The notes beneath the pieces were generated by a model that saw nothing but the letters and a program-made list of their open reading frames with translations, did no database searches and was not told where the DNA came from. A stretch of DNA of 64,000 bases from Bacillota bacterium (GTDB taxonomy: Bacteria > Bacillota > Clostridia > Oscillospirales > Acutalibacteraceae): NCBI GenBank assembly GCA_021769885.1, contig JAETSA010000002.1, forward strand, positions 62,001 through 126,000, written 5' to 3'. The stretch's first letter is position 1. Every line of letters starts with the position of its first letter. Below are positions 1 to 7,985 of the stretch, piece after piece. The translations under genes were made by a program, and so were the position numbers.

Positions 1-1736
1 GTGCCCTCAGGATTTTCCTCGGAAAACCGCGTTAAGGTTGCGGAAAGCTCGTTTAAGTTTTGCACACGGTCTTCAAATTTTTCGGGTTCGGCACGCAGAG
101 AATTGACATAATCGGTTTCTTCCAAAATGCGGTTCAGGGTATCGGCAAGCGGCGCATCCTCCGAAAATGCGGCTATGCCTTCAATCATTGCGGCAAACGC
201 CTTTAATTTGCCTGCGGCACGCTTGAGTACCTCGTATTCATCCGCCGTTTTAAACACCTCGAACAGGGAAACGCCCAGCAAATCGGCAATCTCGTTGGCT
301 TTTTGGACGCTTGTGTCGCCGATGCCGCGTTTCGGCGTATTGATGATGCGCTGTAAGCGGATTTTGTCGGCAGGATTGTTGACCACCGACAAATATGCGA
401 GCGCATCCTTAATTTCCATACGGTCATAGAACTTGTGCCCGCCGATGATGCGGTAGGGTATCGCATTCTTGACCAGCGCACGTTCGATAGGCCCTGACAT
501 TGCATTCATACGGTACAGCACGGCGTGGTCACCGAAATGCCGCCCTTTCGCAACGGAAGAAAGGATTTTATCGGCAATAAAATTCGCTTCACCTGTTTCA
601 TCCTCTGCCGTTTCCAGTTCGATTTTTTCACCCGCGCCGTTCGCCGTCCAAAGATTTTTACCCTTTCTTTGGCTGTTGTTTTCAATAACGGCATTGGCGG
701 CATCCAAAATGCACTGTGTAGAACGGTAGTTTTGCTCCAAGCGAATAACCGTGGCATCGGAATAGCGCGTTTCAAAGCTTAAAATATTTTCAATCGTTGC
801 GCCGCGGAAACGGTAAATACTTTGGTCATCGTCGCCGACCACGCAGATGTTGCGGTAGCCGTCGGCAAGGAGAGAGGTCAATTTATACTGCGCGTGGTTG
901 GTATCCTGATACTCGTCCACCATCACATAGCGAAATTGGTGCTGATAGTGCTCCAATACGTCGGGATTTTCTTCGAACAGCCGCACGGTATTGAAAATGA
1001 TATCGTCAAAATCCATCGCATCGGCGTTTTTTAACAAACTTTGATACTTTTTATAGCATTCGCCGATTTTCTGCATACGGGTATCCTGCCCCGCTGTTTT
1101 CAAAAATTCGTCGGGCGGTACAAGGGAATCCTTAGCGCGGCTGATTTCGCCCAAAATCGTTTTGTGCGACAGGAATCGGTCTTCAATCCCCAACAGGCGC
1201 TGACATTCCTTCATCACGCGGCGGCTGTCATCGGTATCGTAAATCGTGAAACGGTTGGTAAAGCCCAGCTTATCCGCATTGCGGCGCAGGATTTTGACAC
1301 AGCTCGAGTGAAAGGTGCTCGCCCAAATGTCATTTGCCTCGTCGCCGAGCATCGCGCACAAGCGTTCTTTTAATTCGTTTGCCGCTTTATTGGTGAAGGT
1401 AATCGCCAAAATCTGCCACGGCTTCGGCGCACGGTCAGAAAGCACATCGGCAATATCGGGATAAACGGATTTGTCGCCCGCGAGGTAAGCTTGCATCAGT
1501 GCGATATCGTCCGTGTCGGGCGTGCGGTCAGCAAATTCAGAGGTGTACGCATGCCCAAAGCGCAGCATATTCGCAATGCGGTTGACGAGCACTGTCGTTT
1601 TGCCGCTCCCCGCGCCTGCCAGAATTAAAAGCGGTCCATCGATTTGAAAGACCGCTTTTTTTTGGCATTCATTCATTCGTTTAAATTCATTTTCAATAAT
1701 TTGACGGCGTAAAGAGAGAAATTCTGTTTGATTCAT
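1..1736 (-). CDS. pcrA: ATP-dependent DNA helicase PcrA/UvrD (3' part outside window)
   Basis: Superfamily 1A 3'-5' DNA helicase of repair and plasmid replication. About 578 codons are visible; the gene runs off the left edge, so the last quarter (motifs V and VI region) is not seen. Visible motifs: Q-motif MNECQKKAV near residue 21, Walker A GAGSGKT at 41-47, motif Ia ITFTNKAA, Walker B VDEYQDTN, motif III GDDDQSIYRFRG and motif IV QNYRS. About 40 extra residues sit between Walker A and motif Ia compared with Bacillus PcrA. The ATG at 1736 follows GGAG by about 11 bases. It lies 16 bases downstream of the fumarate hydratase beta gene and is probably cotranscribed with it. The family call is secure; PcrA rather than another UvrD-like helicase rests on overall resemblance. 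Confidence 0.95.
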   Translation of the reverse strand, partial: MNQTEFLSLRRQIIENEFKRMNECQKKAVFQIDGPLLILAGAGSGKTTVLVNRIANMLRFGHAYTSEFADRTPDTDDIALMQAYLAGDKSVYPDIADVLSDRAPKPWQILAITFTNKAANELKERLCAMLGDEANDIWASTFHSSCVKILRRNADKLGFTNRFTIYDTDDSRRVMKECQRLLGIEDRFLSHKTILGEISRAKDSLVPPDEFLKTAGQDTRMQKIGECYKKYQSLLKNADAMDFDDIIFNTVRLFEENPDVLEHYQHQFRYVMVDEYQDTNHAQYKLTSLLADGYRNICVVGDDDQSIYRFRGATIENILSFETRYSDATVIRLEQNYRSTQCILDAANAVIENNSQRKGKNLWTANGAGEKIELETAEDETGEANFIADKILSSVAKGRHFGDHAVLYRMNAMSGPIERALVKNAIPYRIIGGHKFYDRMEIKDALAYLSVVNNPADKIRLQRIINTPKRGIGDTSVQKANEIADLLGVSLFEVFKTADEYEVLKRAAGKLKAFAAMIEGIAAFSEDAPLADTLNRILEETDYVNSLRAEPEKFEDRVQNLNELSATLTRFSEENPEG

Positions 1737-1752
1737 AAAATGATATGCTCCG

Positions 1753-2283
1753 TTATTTTTGAAATAAATTGCCGCCGTGACAGTCGATTGCCACAGTCAG
1801 TGGAAAATCTTTAAAGGTCAGGCGTTTGACAGATTCACAGCCGAGGTCATCGTAAGCGATGACCTCGCATTCGGTAATGCATTTGCTCGCAAGCGCACCC
1901 GCGCCGCCTATGGCACAGAAATACACTGCGCCGCCCTTGACAATCGCGTCACACACAGCCTTTGTGCGCGGTCCTTTGCCGACCATCGCGGCAAGGCCCA
2001 TATCCAAAAGCTTCGGCGCGTAAACATCCATACGCCCCGAGGTGGTCGGTCCGCAGCTGCCGATGGCAAGTGCGGGCGGTGTGGGGGTAGGCCCTGCATA
2101 ATACACCACCGCGCCGTCGATTGGATACGGCAAGGCCTCGCCTGACTCTACAGCGGACATAATGCGCTTATGCGCCGCATCGCGTGAGGTGTAGACCGTG
2201 CCGCTTAAATACACGGTATCGCCCGCCGAAAGGGCGCGCGCTTTTTCTTTGATTTCATTCGTATTCAAATAGACTGTCTGCAC
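1753..2283 (-). CDS. Class I fumarate hydratase / tartrate dehydratase beta subunit
   Basis: Beta (C-terminal) chain of the oxygen-sensitive [4Fe-4S] fumarase/tartrate dehydratase family, which interconverts fumarate and malate. The 176 residues match a stand-alone beta subunit in length. The family signature GSCGPTTSGRMD lies near residues 73-84, followed by GKGPRTK and the AIGGAGAL loop. In this family the cluster-binding cysteines are on the alpha subunit, and no alpha gene is visible upstream or downstream. The start is a GTG at 2283 with GAGGGG placed six bases before it. Only three bases separate it from the coiled-coil gene upstream, so the two are translated from one message. Fumarase and L(+)-tartrate dehydratase cannot be told apart from this chain alone. 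Confidence 0.9.
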   Translation of the reverse strand: MQTVYLNTNEIKEKARALSAGDTVYLSGTVYTSRDAAHKRIMSAVESGEALPYPIDGAVVYYAGPTPTPPALAIGSCGPTTSGRMDVYAPKLLDMGLAAMVGKGPRTKAVCDAIVKGGAVYFCAIGGAGALASKCITECEVIAYDDLGCESVKRLTFKDFPLTVAIDCHGGNLFQK

Positions 2284-2286
2284 GGT

Positions 2287-3057
2287 TTACCCCTCTTTGG
2301 TTGCGTCAAATCGGTAAATGGTATTTGCGGATTCGCCTTGTGCGCCGTTCTGCAAAACGGTCAGGGCGCTATCCTGCAATGTGGCAAACTCCTCGCCGAA
2401 CTCTTCGATTTTGATGGAAATATCGGGCACGAATTTTTCCGCATCCTTGCGCGCAGACAGTGCCTGTGCAGATTTTGAAAGCTTCACGGAAAGTGCGGCA
2501 ATATTGGCGTGTAGTTCATCAATGGACTTTGTCAGCGTGGCGGCAAGGGCATCCACATCCGAGGAAAGGCGTGCAACCTCTGTCGCCTGTTGCGCAATAG
2601 ATTCGGATGCATCCTTACTCGTTTCATTCGCCTTTTTGTTGGCGGCGGTGACAATTTCATCGGAATATTTGCGTGCATCCAAGAATGCCGCGCCGAGCTG
2701 TGCTTCGGAAGCGCGGATTTCCTCCGCCTTTTTGGACATTTCGGATTTTTCCGAATCGATTTTCGCAAAGCGCGCGGTCAGTGCTTCGTTTTCGGATTTT
2801 AAAGCAGCATTTTCAGCTTGCGCACTCTCTAAAGCCGCGGCGGTTTCTGCAAGCTTTGCTTCTGCTGCTTTCGCCTGTTCGCATTCGTCAGTCAGATTGT
2901 CGACCATTTCGCTCAATTCGGAAATCATTGTATTTTGCTCGTCGAACATTTTTGAAAGCTCGGCAATTTCGCCCTTTAACTCTTCAACATATTCCAAAAC
3001 ATCGGCACGGCGAAAACCGCCGAACACGGAAGTTCTTAAAATTCTTTCGGATTCCAT
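2287..3057 (-). CDS. DivIVA-like coiled-coil protein
   Basis: 256 residues. The first 30 contain SVFGGFRRADVLEYVEEL, which resembles the DivIVA/GpsB N-terminal lipid-binding and dimerising segment (F-x-GF-R...DV..Y). It is followed by a long Ala/Glu/Lys-rich heptad pattern at about residues 20-125, then another helical stretch. Such proteins act as curvature or septum scaffolds at the membrane. An upstream in-frame extension to 3096 is rejected because GGGGAG lies six bases before the ATG at 3057 and the longer N-terminus looks nonsensical. It heads an apparent operon with the fumarate hydratase beta subunit and pcrA. Partner proteins cannot be predicted. Confidence 0.75.
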   Translation of the reverse strand: MESERILRTSVFGGFRRADVLEYVEELKGEIAELSKMFDEQNTMISELSEMVDNLTDECEQAKAAEAKLAETAAALESAQAENAALKSENEALTARFAKIDSEKSEMSKKAEEIRASEAQLGAAFLDARKYSDEIVTAANKKANETSKDASESIAQQATEVARLSSDVDALAATLTKSIDELHANIAALSVKLSKSAQALSARKDAEKFVPDISIKIEEFGEEFATLQDSALTVLQNGAQGESANTIYRFDATKEG

Positions 3058-3119
3058 ACTGTTTCTCCCCAAAATAAGAATTATGCACATACGCATTTTA
3101 TAGCATTTGTAATCAATTT

Positions 3120-3148
3120 ATTTTAGCACACTTTAGATTTTGCCGCAA
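3120..3148 (-). promoter_or_regulatory. Sigma-A promoter for the divIVA-like gene
   Basis: On the minus strand, TTGCGG (3148-3143), a 17-base spacer and TAAAAT (3125-3120), about 60 bases before the start at 3057. It lies in the 117-base gap after the ABC-F gene. Confidence 0.6.
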
Positions 3149-3173
3149 CCGTTTTCCTGCAAATAAGCGAAAA

Positions 3174-4658
3174 TCATTTTTGCAAATACACCGTTTGGGT
3201 TGCCGCATTCTCGCAAAACGCCGCATCGTGCTCGGCGAAAAGCAGAGCTGCCTCGGTATCTCTAAATAAATTTTCAAGCTGTATGCGCGACCAGACATCC
3301 ATATAGTTTAAGGGTTCATCCAAAATATACAGGTGCGCAGGGGTGCAAAGGCAGCGCGCAAGCTGTACTTTTTTCTTCTGCCCTGCCGAGCAATTTTCCA
3401 AACGGCACAAAAACTGTTCCCGCGAAAAATCAAGCTTTCGAAGAATCGTATAAAACAGCGTTTCATTTAAGGCGTTTGCTTTTAAGAAATCCTGTAATGT
3501 ACCGTGAAGTCCCTGTGTACCCTGCGGCAGGCAGGATACAACTAAATCTTTAGCGACATACAAATTGCCGCTGTACGAAAGTTCTTCGCCGCAAAGCAAT
3601 TTGAAAATGCTCGTTTTGCCTGCGCCGTTCTCCCCGTACAGATGGATTTTGTCGCCTTGACAGATTGAAAAGCTAACAGGCGCAAAAATCGGATTGCCGT
3701 CATAGCAAACCTGCAAATCACGCAGTTCCGCAAGCATATGGGATTTAAACGGCAAAGGGGTCAATTTTAAAGCTTCCGCAGTTTCTATATTTTTCAACAG
3801 TGCTTCCTTTTCCGAAATCGCCGTTTCACGCCGCTGTGCAATGGATTTTGCCCTCTGCATCATCTTGGCAGACTTATGCCCGATAAAGCCCCTGTCGGGT
3901 CTGAGTCCCGAATTTCTTGTTCCGTTTTTGCTTGCCTCCGCCTGCCGAGACCAGCCTGCGGTGCGTGCCGCCGCCGTTTGCAGACGGGTGATTTCTTTTT
4001 TGAGTTTCTCATTCTCCGCCGCCTCAAACGCATCGCGCTGTGCCTTGTTTTCCTGCCAAAGAGAAAAACTGCCCTTTTGAATTGCAATATCGGTTTTATT
4101 CACGGACAGTGTGTGGTCGGTACAGGCGTCCAACAGCGCACGGTCGTGCGACACCAAAATAAAGCCCTTTTTTCGTGCCAGATATTTGCCTAAGGTTTCA
4201 CGGGCGGCGCGGTCAAGATGATTGGTCGGTTCATCCAAAAGATAAAAACAGTTTTCCCGGGAAAACAAAATCGCGGTCTGCACCTTGGTCTGTTCGCCGC
4301 CCGAAAGGGTGTTATAAGGGCGGTATATCGCATCTTCCGACACGCCCAATGCGGACAGTTCCTTTCGAAAACGCCACATATTTTCGTCCCCCAGCCGTTC
4401 TGATACAATATCGCAAACCCATTCGGATTCGTTTTCCACAGGAAACGGATAATACACAAACGGCATAGTACAGCGAATCGTGCCGCTGTACTCATATTCG
4501 CCCAAAAGCAATTTCAGAAATGTGGTTTTTCCGCGCCCGTTGCGGCCTGTAAAGCCGAGCCGCCAGTCTGTATCCAAACGAAAGCTGACGTGTTCAAAAA
4601 TCGGTTCTGTGCCGCCGTCGTAAGAAAAAGATAAATCGTTGATTTCGAGTGTAGACAT
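3174..4658 (-). CDS. Lsa-type ABC-F ribosome-protection ATPase
   Basis: Soluble twin-ATPase protein of the ABC-F antibiotic-resistance group, which binds the ribosomal E site and displaces lincosamides, pleuromutilins or streptogramin A. The first cassette has GRNGRGKTT, LSGGEQTKV and LLDEPTNHLD. A charged interdomain linker (about residues 190-290) contains the ARD. The second cassette has GENGAGKTS, CSAGQKKKVQLARCL and ILDEPLNYMD. The DEPLNYxD form, the short linker and the 494-residue length fit Lsa/CplR rather than EttA/Uup. There are no membrane segments, as expected. The gene stands alone behind its own consensus promoter and a structured leader with a short reading frame, the usual arrangement for drug-inducible ABC-F genes. 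Drug range cannot be read from sequence. Confidence 0.88.
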   Translation of the reverse strand: MSTLEINDLSFSYDGGTEPIFEHVSFRLDTDWRLGFTGRNGRGKTTFLKLLLGEYEYSGTIRCTMPFVYYPFPVENESEWVCDIVSERLGDENMWRFRKELSALGVSEDAIYRPYNTLSGGEQTKVQTAILFSRENCFYLLDEPTNHLDRAARETLGKYLARKKGFILVSHDRALLDACTDHTLSVNKTDIAIQKGSFSLWQENKAQRDAFEAAENEKLKKEITRLQTAAARTAGWSRQAEASKNGTRNSGLRPDRGFIGHKSAKMMQRAKSIAQRRETAISEKEALLKNIETAEALKLTPLPFKSHMLAELRDLQVCYDGNPIFAPVSFSICQGDKIHLYGENGAGKTSIFKLLCGEELSYSGNLYVAKDLVVSCLPQGTQGLHGTLQDFLKANALNETLFYTILRKLDFSREQFLCRLENCSAGQKKKVQLARCLCTPAHLYILDEPLNYMDVWSRIQLENLFRDTEAALLFAEHDAAFCENAATQTVYLQK

Positions 4659-4670
4659 AAAAAGATTCCT

Positions 4671-4763
4671 CCGTAAAATGTGCGTTTCATTTTCTAAGCG
4701 TTAATAAAAATTTTTAAAAGCCGCAGGAAAAATCCTGCGGCTTTAAAGCGCACATTTTCACGG
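4671..4763 (-). promoter_or_regulatory. Leader terminator and Shine-Dalgarno-blocking stem of the ABC-F gene
   Basis: Bases 4717-4728 and 4733-4744 pair as a 12-bp stem with a 4-base loop. On the minus strand a T-rich tract follows, giving an intrinsic terminator before the gene. Bases 4749-4763 can pair with 4671-4684 (14 bp with one bulge), enclosing that hairpin and covering the first two bases of the GGAGG site at 4672-4668. Together they would stop both transcription and translation in the uninduced state. Confidence 0.75.
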
Positions 4764-4795
4764 AAAAATCCCCTGAAAAGGTACGAAAAGACGCG

Positions 4796-4853
4796 GTTTT
4801 GTTCCTGCGAAGCGCGCAACAAAACAGACGGCTTGTGCCGACGGCTCTGTTTT
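4796..4853 (-). promoter_or_regulatory. Two mutually exclusive leader hairpins
   Basis: Hairpin A pairs 4821-4828 with 4846-4853 (AAAACAGA/TCTGTTTT), with an inner CGGC/GCCG stem. Hairpin B pairs 4796-4803 with 4818-4825 (GTTTTGTT/AACAAAAC). Both use bases 4821-4825, so only one can form at a time. They lie between the leader peptide and the terminator, where an attenuator switch is expected. Confidence 0.6.
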
Positions 4854-4864
4854 ACGCCGAAAAT

Positions 4865-4885
4865 TTAGCAGGAAGCTATACGCAT
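4865..4885 (-). CDS. Leader peptide MRIASC upstream of the ABC-F gene
   Basis: A six-codon frame, ATG CGT ATA GCT TCC TGC then TAA. CGGAG lies about nine bases before the ATG and the frame begins about 30 bases after the -10 element. Short leader peptides whose translation stalls on drug-bound ribosomes are the known induction device of ABC-F and Erm genes. An overlapping frame from the ATG at 4893 (MKRCV) has worse spacing. No homology can be claimed for so short a peptide; the call rests on position, ribosome site and downstream attenuator. Confidence 0.6.
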   Translation of the reverse strand: MRIASC

Positions 4886-4917
4886 CTTTTCATCTCCGTT
4901 CACTTTTTACTGTATGT

Positions 4918-4946
4918 ATTGTAACGGAAGTTACCCGTTTTGTCAA
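4918..4946 (-). promoter_or_regulatory. Consensus sigma-A promoter for the ABC-F gene
   Basis: TTGACA (4946-4941), 17 bases, TACAAT (4923-4918) on the minus strand. It is one of the best promoters in the window. It sits immediately after the GH2 gene stop codon and gives a leader of about 250 bases. Confidence 0.9.
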
Positions 4947-4950
4947 GGCT

Positions 4951-7014
4951 TCAATACCGCCAAGTCACGGTATCCGTCACGCTGTTTCCTACGGCGGAAA
5001 CCGTATTTTCTCCTCGGCGCAACGGCACATTGCGGAACACAAAAACGTGTTTTTGGCGATTGGCGGCCGCTTTTTTCGTTTTAAAAGGTTTGCCGTTGAC
5101 CGTAAGCGAAACCGTATCCGCATTAGAGTAGACCTTAACCGTAATTTTCTGTTTTTCACGCTTTTGGAATCGGCGCGAGGTAATATAAGTCACGGGTTCG
5201 TGCGCCCAATAGGCTTTGTAAAGATAAAACGCATCTTTTTTCGTTTTGCGGTCGTAGGTGACAAGTCCCTTATTATTTCTGCCGGGCATTTCGCCTTCGT
5301 TGCGGATATCCACAGCGAAATCAAATAAATTCCATACGAAAGTGCCCCAAATTTTGTTGCGGCGCGGGGACATAAAATACCGAAGCGCGTGCTCGTGGAC
5401 GATGGAAGCCCATTCTTCGGGATGAAACGCGCACGTGGTGTCCTTCGGCTGTTTCGGATGCTCGGTATGGTGCAGAATATTTGCGCCTGCGCCGTATTCG
5501 GAAACCGCAACGCCCTTTCCGCCGTTGCCGCGCATATGGTAATTCGACTGATAGCGGAAATGCGACGGCTTGCCGATGTACCAGCCGGGGTAAATGTTAC
5601 AGCCCTTTACATCGGACTGCCAACGGTAGCCGTAGGTATGATTGAGTGCCATTGCGGAATACCGTTTGGAATCCAAGCTGTGAATCAAATCGTTTAATTC
5701 CGCCATCATATGCGCGGCGGTGTCCCCGTATTCCCTCATCACCTCGTTGGACATACTCCAGCAGAAAATCGACGGACGGAAGCCTTGCTGACGAATCAGC
5801 TCTGTCATTTGCAGTTTGGCATTTTCGAGCTGACGCGCAGTCACATTGGGGTCGATTGCCGTGTCGGTCGGCAAGGGGGACTTTTTCTCGCCGCCGATAT
5901 GGTCCACAAACGGAATTTCAGCCCAAACGAGCAGCCCGTATCGGTCACAAAGCTCATAAAAATGCGGATGGTGCGGATAATGCGCCAAGCGCACGGCGTT
6001 TGCACCGATTTCATAAAGAATCGAAAAATCCTCTTCGTGTTCCTTCAGCGTTATGGCATTGCCCATATTTTCTCTGTCCTGATGGCGGTTTACACCGCGC
6101 AACGGGTAGGACTTGCCGTTCAAGAAAAATCCTTTTTTCGGGATAATTTCAAAATAACGGATACCGATATATTTTTCGACCGTATCGAGTATTTTGCCGC
6201 CGTCCGAAAGCGTGCAAATCACCTGATAGCGGAATGGATCGGCTCTGCCGTTCCACAAATGCGGATTCGGGATTTCAAGCGTCACACACATATCTGTATG
6301 TGTGACCGCTTCGGTGACTTCTGCGGCAACCGTCTCTTCTTCGGAGAACATATTCGCTGTATCAAAATCCGTATGCGCAATCCCTGCGCACGGCTCGAAG
6401 CAATTCGGAACCTGTACGCGCACGTGCAGTCGGCAGTTTTCTATAGGTGCATCGATTTTTACACGGACACAAAGCGCTGCGAACTCGCGCACCTCGCTGT
6501 TATTCTGATAGCTTATCTGCACACCGTCCGAGCCGAAATCGGACAACGAAAAATGCGTCCTTTCCACGGTGCACAAATTCACCTCACGGTAGATCCCGCC
6601 GAAAAAGGTGAAATCCGCTTCCAGCGGAATCACATCGGGAAACGGCGAATTGTCGGCTTTGACAAGAATCGTATTTTCGCCGTTTTTGAGTGCATCGGTA
6701 GCATCGAATCGGAACAGCGTGTAGCCGCCGCGGTGCTGACCTAAGTGTGTGCCGTTAACATACACATCGGCAACTGAATTTACGCCCAAAAATTCCAAAT
6801 AATAGACTTTACTGTCCTCTTTTTCCAAATGCAGGGTACGGCGATACCACCCCGCGCCGCGATAGTAGTCGTTGCCGCCGTCCTGCCCATCTAAAGCATT
6901 CCAAGTATGCGGCACGGTAATTTCCTGCCAATCGGTGCGTGCCAAAGCCTCGGATAAGGTTTGCGCGCCGAGATAAAAATCCCAGTTCCCTGTAAGCGCT
7001 GTGCGCCGTGCCAT
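4951..7014 (-). CDS. Glycoside hydrolase family 2 (beta-galactosidase/beta-glucuronidase type)
   Basis: 687 residues with the GH2 order: sugar-binding jelly roll (about 1-150), Ig-like domain (about 165-285), TIM barrel (about 290-600) and a C-terminal DUF4982-like beta domain (about 600-687). The acid/base glutamate is E424 in WSMSNEV and the nucleophile is E506 in VSEYGAGA. RGVNRHQD near 306-313 and RLAHYPHHP near 342-350 are typical of the beta-galactosidase branch. There is no signal peptide, so it should act in the cytoplasm on an imported glycoside. It starts 12 bases after the nitrilase gene and shares its transcript. Beta-galactosidase is most likely, but beta-glucuronidase or another GH2 specificity is possible. 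Confidence 0.9.
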   Translation of the reverse strand: MARRTALTGNWDFYLGAQTLSEALARTDWQEITVPHTWNALDGQDGGNDYYRGAGWYRRTLHLEKEDSKVYYLEFLGVNSVADVYVNGTHLGQHRGGYTLFRFDATDALKNGENTILVKADNSPFPDVIPLEADFTFFGGIYREVNLCTVERTHFSLSDFGSDGVQISYQNNSEVREFAALCVRVKIDAPIENCRLHVRVQVPNCFEPCAGIAHTDFDTANMFSEEETVAAEVTEAVTHTDMCVTLEIPNPHLWNGRADPFRYQVICTLSDGGKILDTVEKYIGIRYFEIIPKKGFFLNGKSYPLRGVNRHQDRENMGNAITLKEHEEDFSILYEIGANAVRLAHYPHHPHFYELCDRYGLLVWAEIPFVDHIGGEKKSPLPTDTAIDPNVTARQLENAKLQMTELIRQQGFRPSIFCWSMSNEVMREYGDTAAHMMAELNDLIHSLDSKRYSAMALNHTYGYRWQSDVKGCNIYPGWYIGKPSHFRYQSNYHMRGNGGKGVAVSEYGAGANILHHTEHPKQPKDTTCAFHPEEWASIVHEHALRYFMSPRRNKIWGTFVWNLFDFAVDIRNEGEMPGRNNKGLVTYDRKTKKDAFYLYKAYWAHEPVTYITSRRFQKREKQKITVKVYSNADTVSLTVNGKPFKTKKAAANRQKHVFVFRNVPLRRGENTVSAVGNSVTDTVTWRY

Positions 7015-7026
7015 ATGTTCACACCT

Positions 7027-7914
7027 CTATTTTCTGTAATCGTTTCTGACGAACGGCATCTCTATGCGTTCTTCCGTCAGCAGTTTATATTTTTGCGGAT
7101 GGCGGTAAGCATTCCCCCACGCTTCGTGGTTACGGTAGTCCCGCAGTTTATCTATGGGAAACACCGCCATATATATGCCCTCCTGCTCGCCTGCCTCGAC
7201 AAGCAGCGTATCTCTGGATTCTACGGTATCGGGGCGGATTTCGCCGTAAGCGATGCCGTCATAAGCGGCGGAATGCCCGTTGCAGTCGGGTTTCCCGTAC
7301 GGATAATTTGCCACTGCCACGCCGACCATATTTTCAAACGCGCGGGTACGCAGCTGCATCAGTCGGTTCTGCTCCAGCGGACAGGCATTTGGAATCAAAA
7401 GGATTTCCGCGCCTTTGAGCATCAAAATCCGCGCACTTTCGGGAAATTCGCGGTCATAGCAAATCATCGCGCCAATCTGTATATCTCCCGACGCCGTGTT
7501 TAGCGTGGCTGTATAAAAGTCATCTCCGGGCGTTAAGTTTTTCTCCACCCAAAAGTCACAGGTATGCACCTTGCTATAGGTCAAAACTTCTTTCCCAAAG
7601 CGGTCAAAAACGGTAACGGTATTGCGCGGCAGCGGAGAAAACTGCTCAAGATAGGTTACGGCAATTGCCATATCCAGTTCCTGTGCCAAATCCCGATAGG
7701 CATTTAAAAATGCACCGTCGCGCGGAATGGCGGTTTTTCGCATTTCTTCAGCGGATTCGGGAAGAGAGTAGCCGTTGCTCCACACCTCGGGAAACAGCGC
7801 GAGATCTGCGCCCATTGCCTTTGCCCGTTTACAGGCATCTATCCCCTTTTGCAGATTACCAGTCTCTGTATCGGTCGGCAGGAGCTGTAACAATGCGACT
7901 GAAAATGTGTTCAT
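7027..7914 (-). CDS. Nitrilase-superfamily carbon-nitrogen hydrolase
   Basis: 295-residue cytoplasmic amidohydrolase that cleaves C-N bonds of amides or carbamoyl compounds through a Glu-Lys-Cys triad. The triad is visible: E43 in LFPEVW, K115 in YSKVHTCDF and C152 in MICYDREFPES. The length fits the omega-amidase/N-carbamoyl-hydrolase size class. AAAGGA precedes the ATG and a promoter lies 30-60 bases upstream. It is the first gene of a two-gene operon with the GH2 glycosidase. That pairing does not reveal the substrate. C-N hydrolase is certain; the precise activity is not. Confidence 0.9.
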   Translation of the reverse strand: MNTFSVALLQLLPTDTETGNLQKGIDACKRAKAMGADLALFPEVWSNGYSLPESAEEMRKTAIPRDGAFLNAYRDLAQELDMAIAVTYLEQFSPLPRNTVTVFDRFGKEVLTYSKVHTCDFWVEKNLTPGDDFYTATLNTASGDIQIGAMICYDREFPESARILMLKGAEILLIPNACPLEQNRLMQLRTRAFENMVGVAVANYPYGKPDCNGHSAAYDGIAYGEIRPDTVESRDTLLVEAGEQEGIYMAVFPIDKLRDYRNHEAWGNAYRHPQKYKLLTEERIEMPFVRNDYRK

Positions 7915-7945
7915 TGTGCGTTCCTTTCACAAATATTCTATTCGT

Positions 7946-7974
7946 ATCATAGCATATTCAATCGGCGTTTGCAA
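7946..7974 (-). promoter_or_regulatory. Sigma-A promoter for nitrilase-GH2 operon
   Basis: TTGCAA (7974-7969), 17-base spacer, TATGAT (7951-7946) on the minus strand, just upstream of the AAAGGA ribosome site. Confidence 0.75.
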
Positions 7975-7985
7975 TCAGGAGTTTT

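Noticed and set aside
5710-6744. 344-codon plus-strand frame inside the GH2 gene
   Set aside because: Antisense shadow of a well-conserved minus-strand enzyme; no family resemblance.
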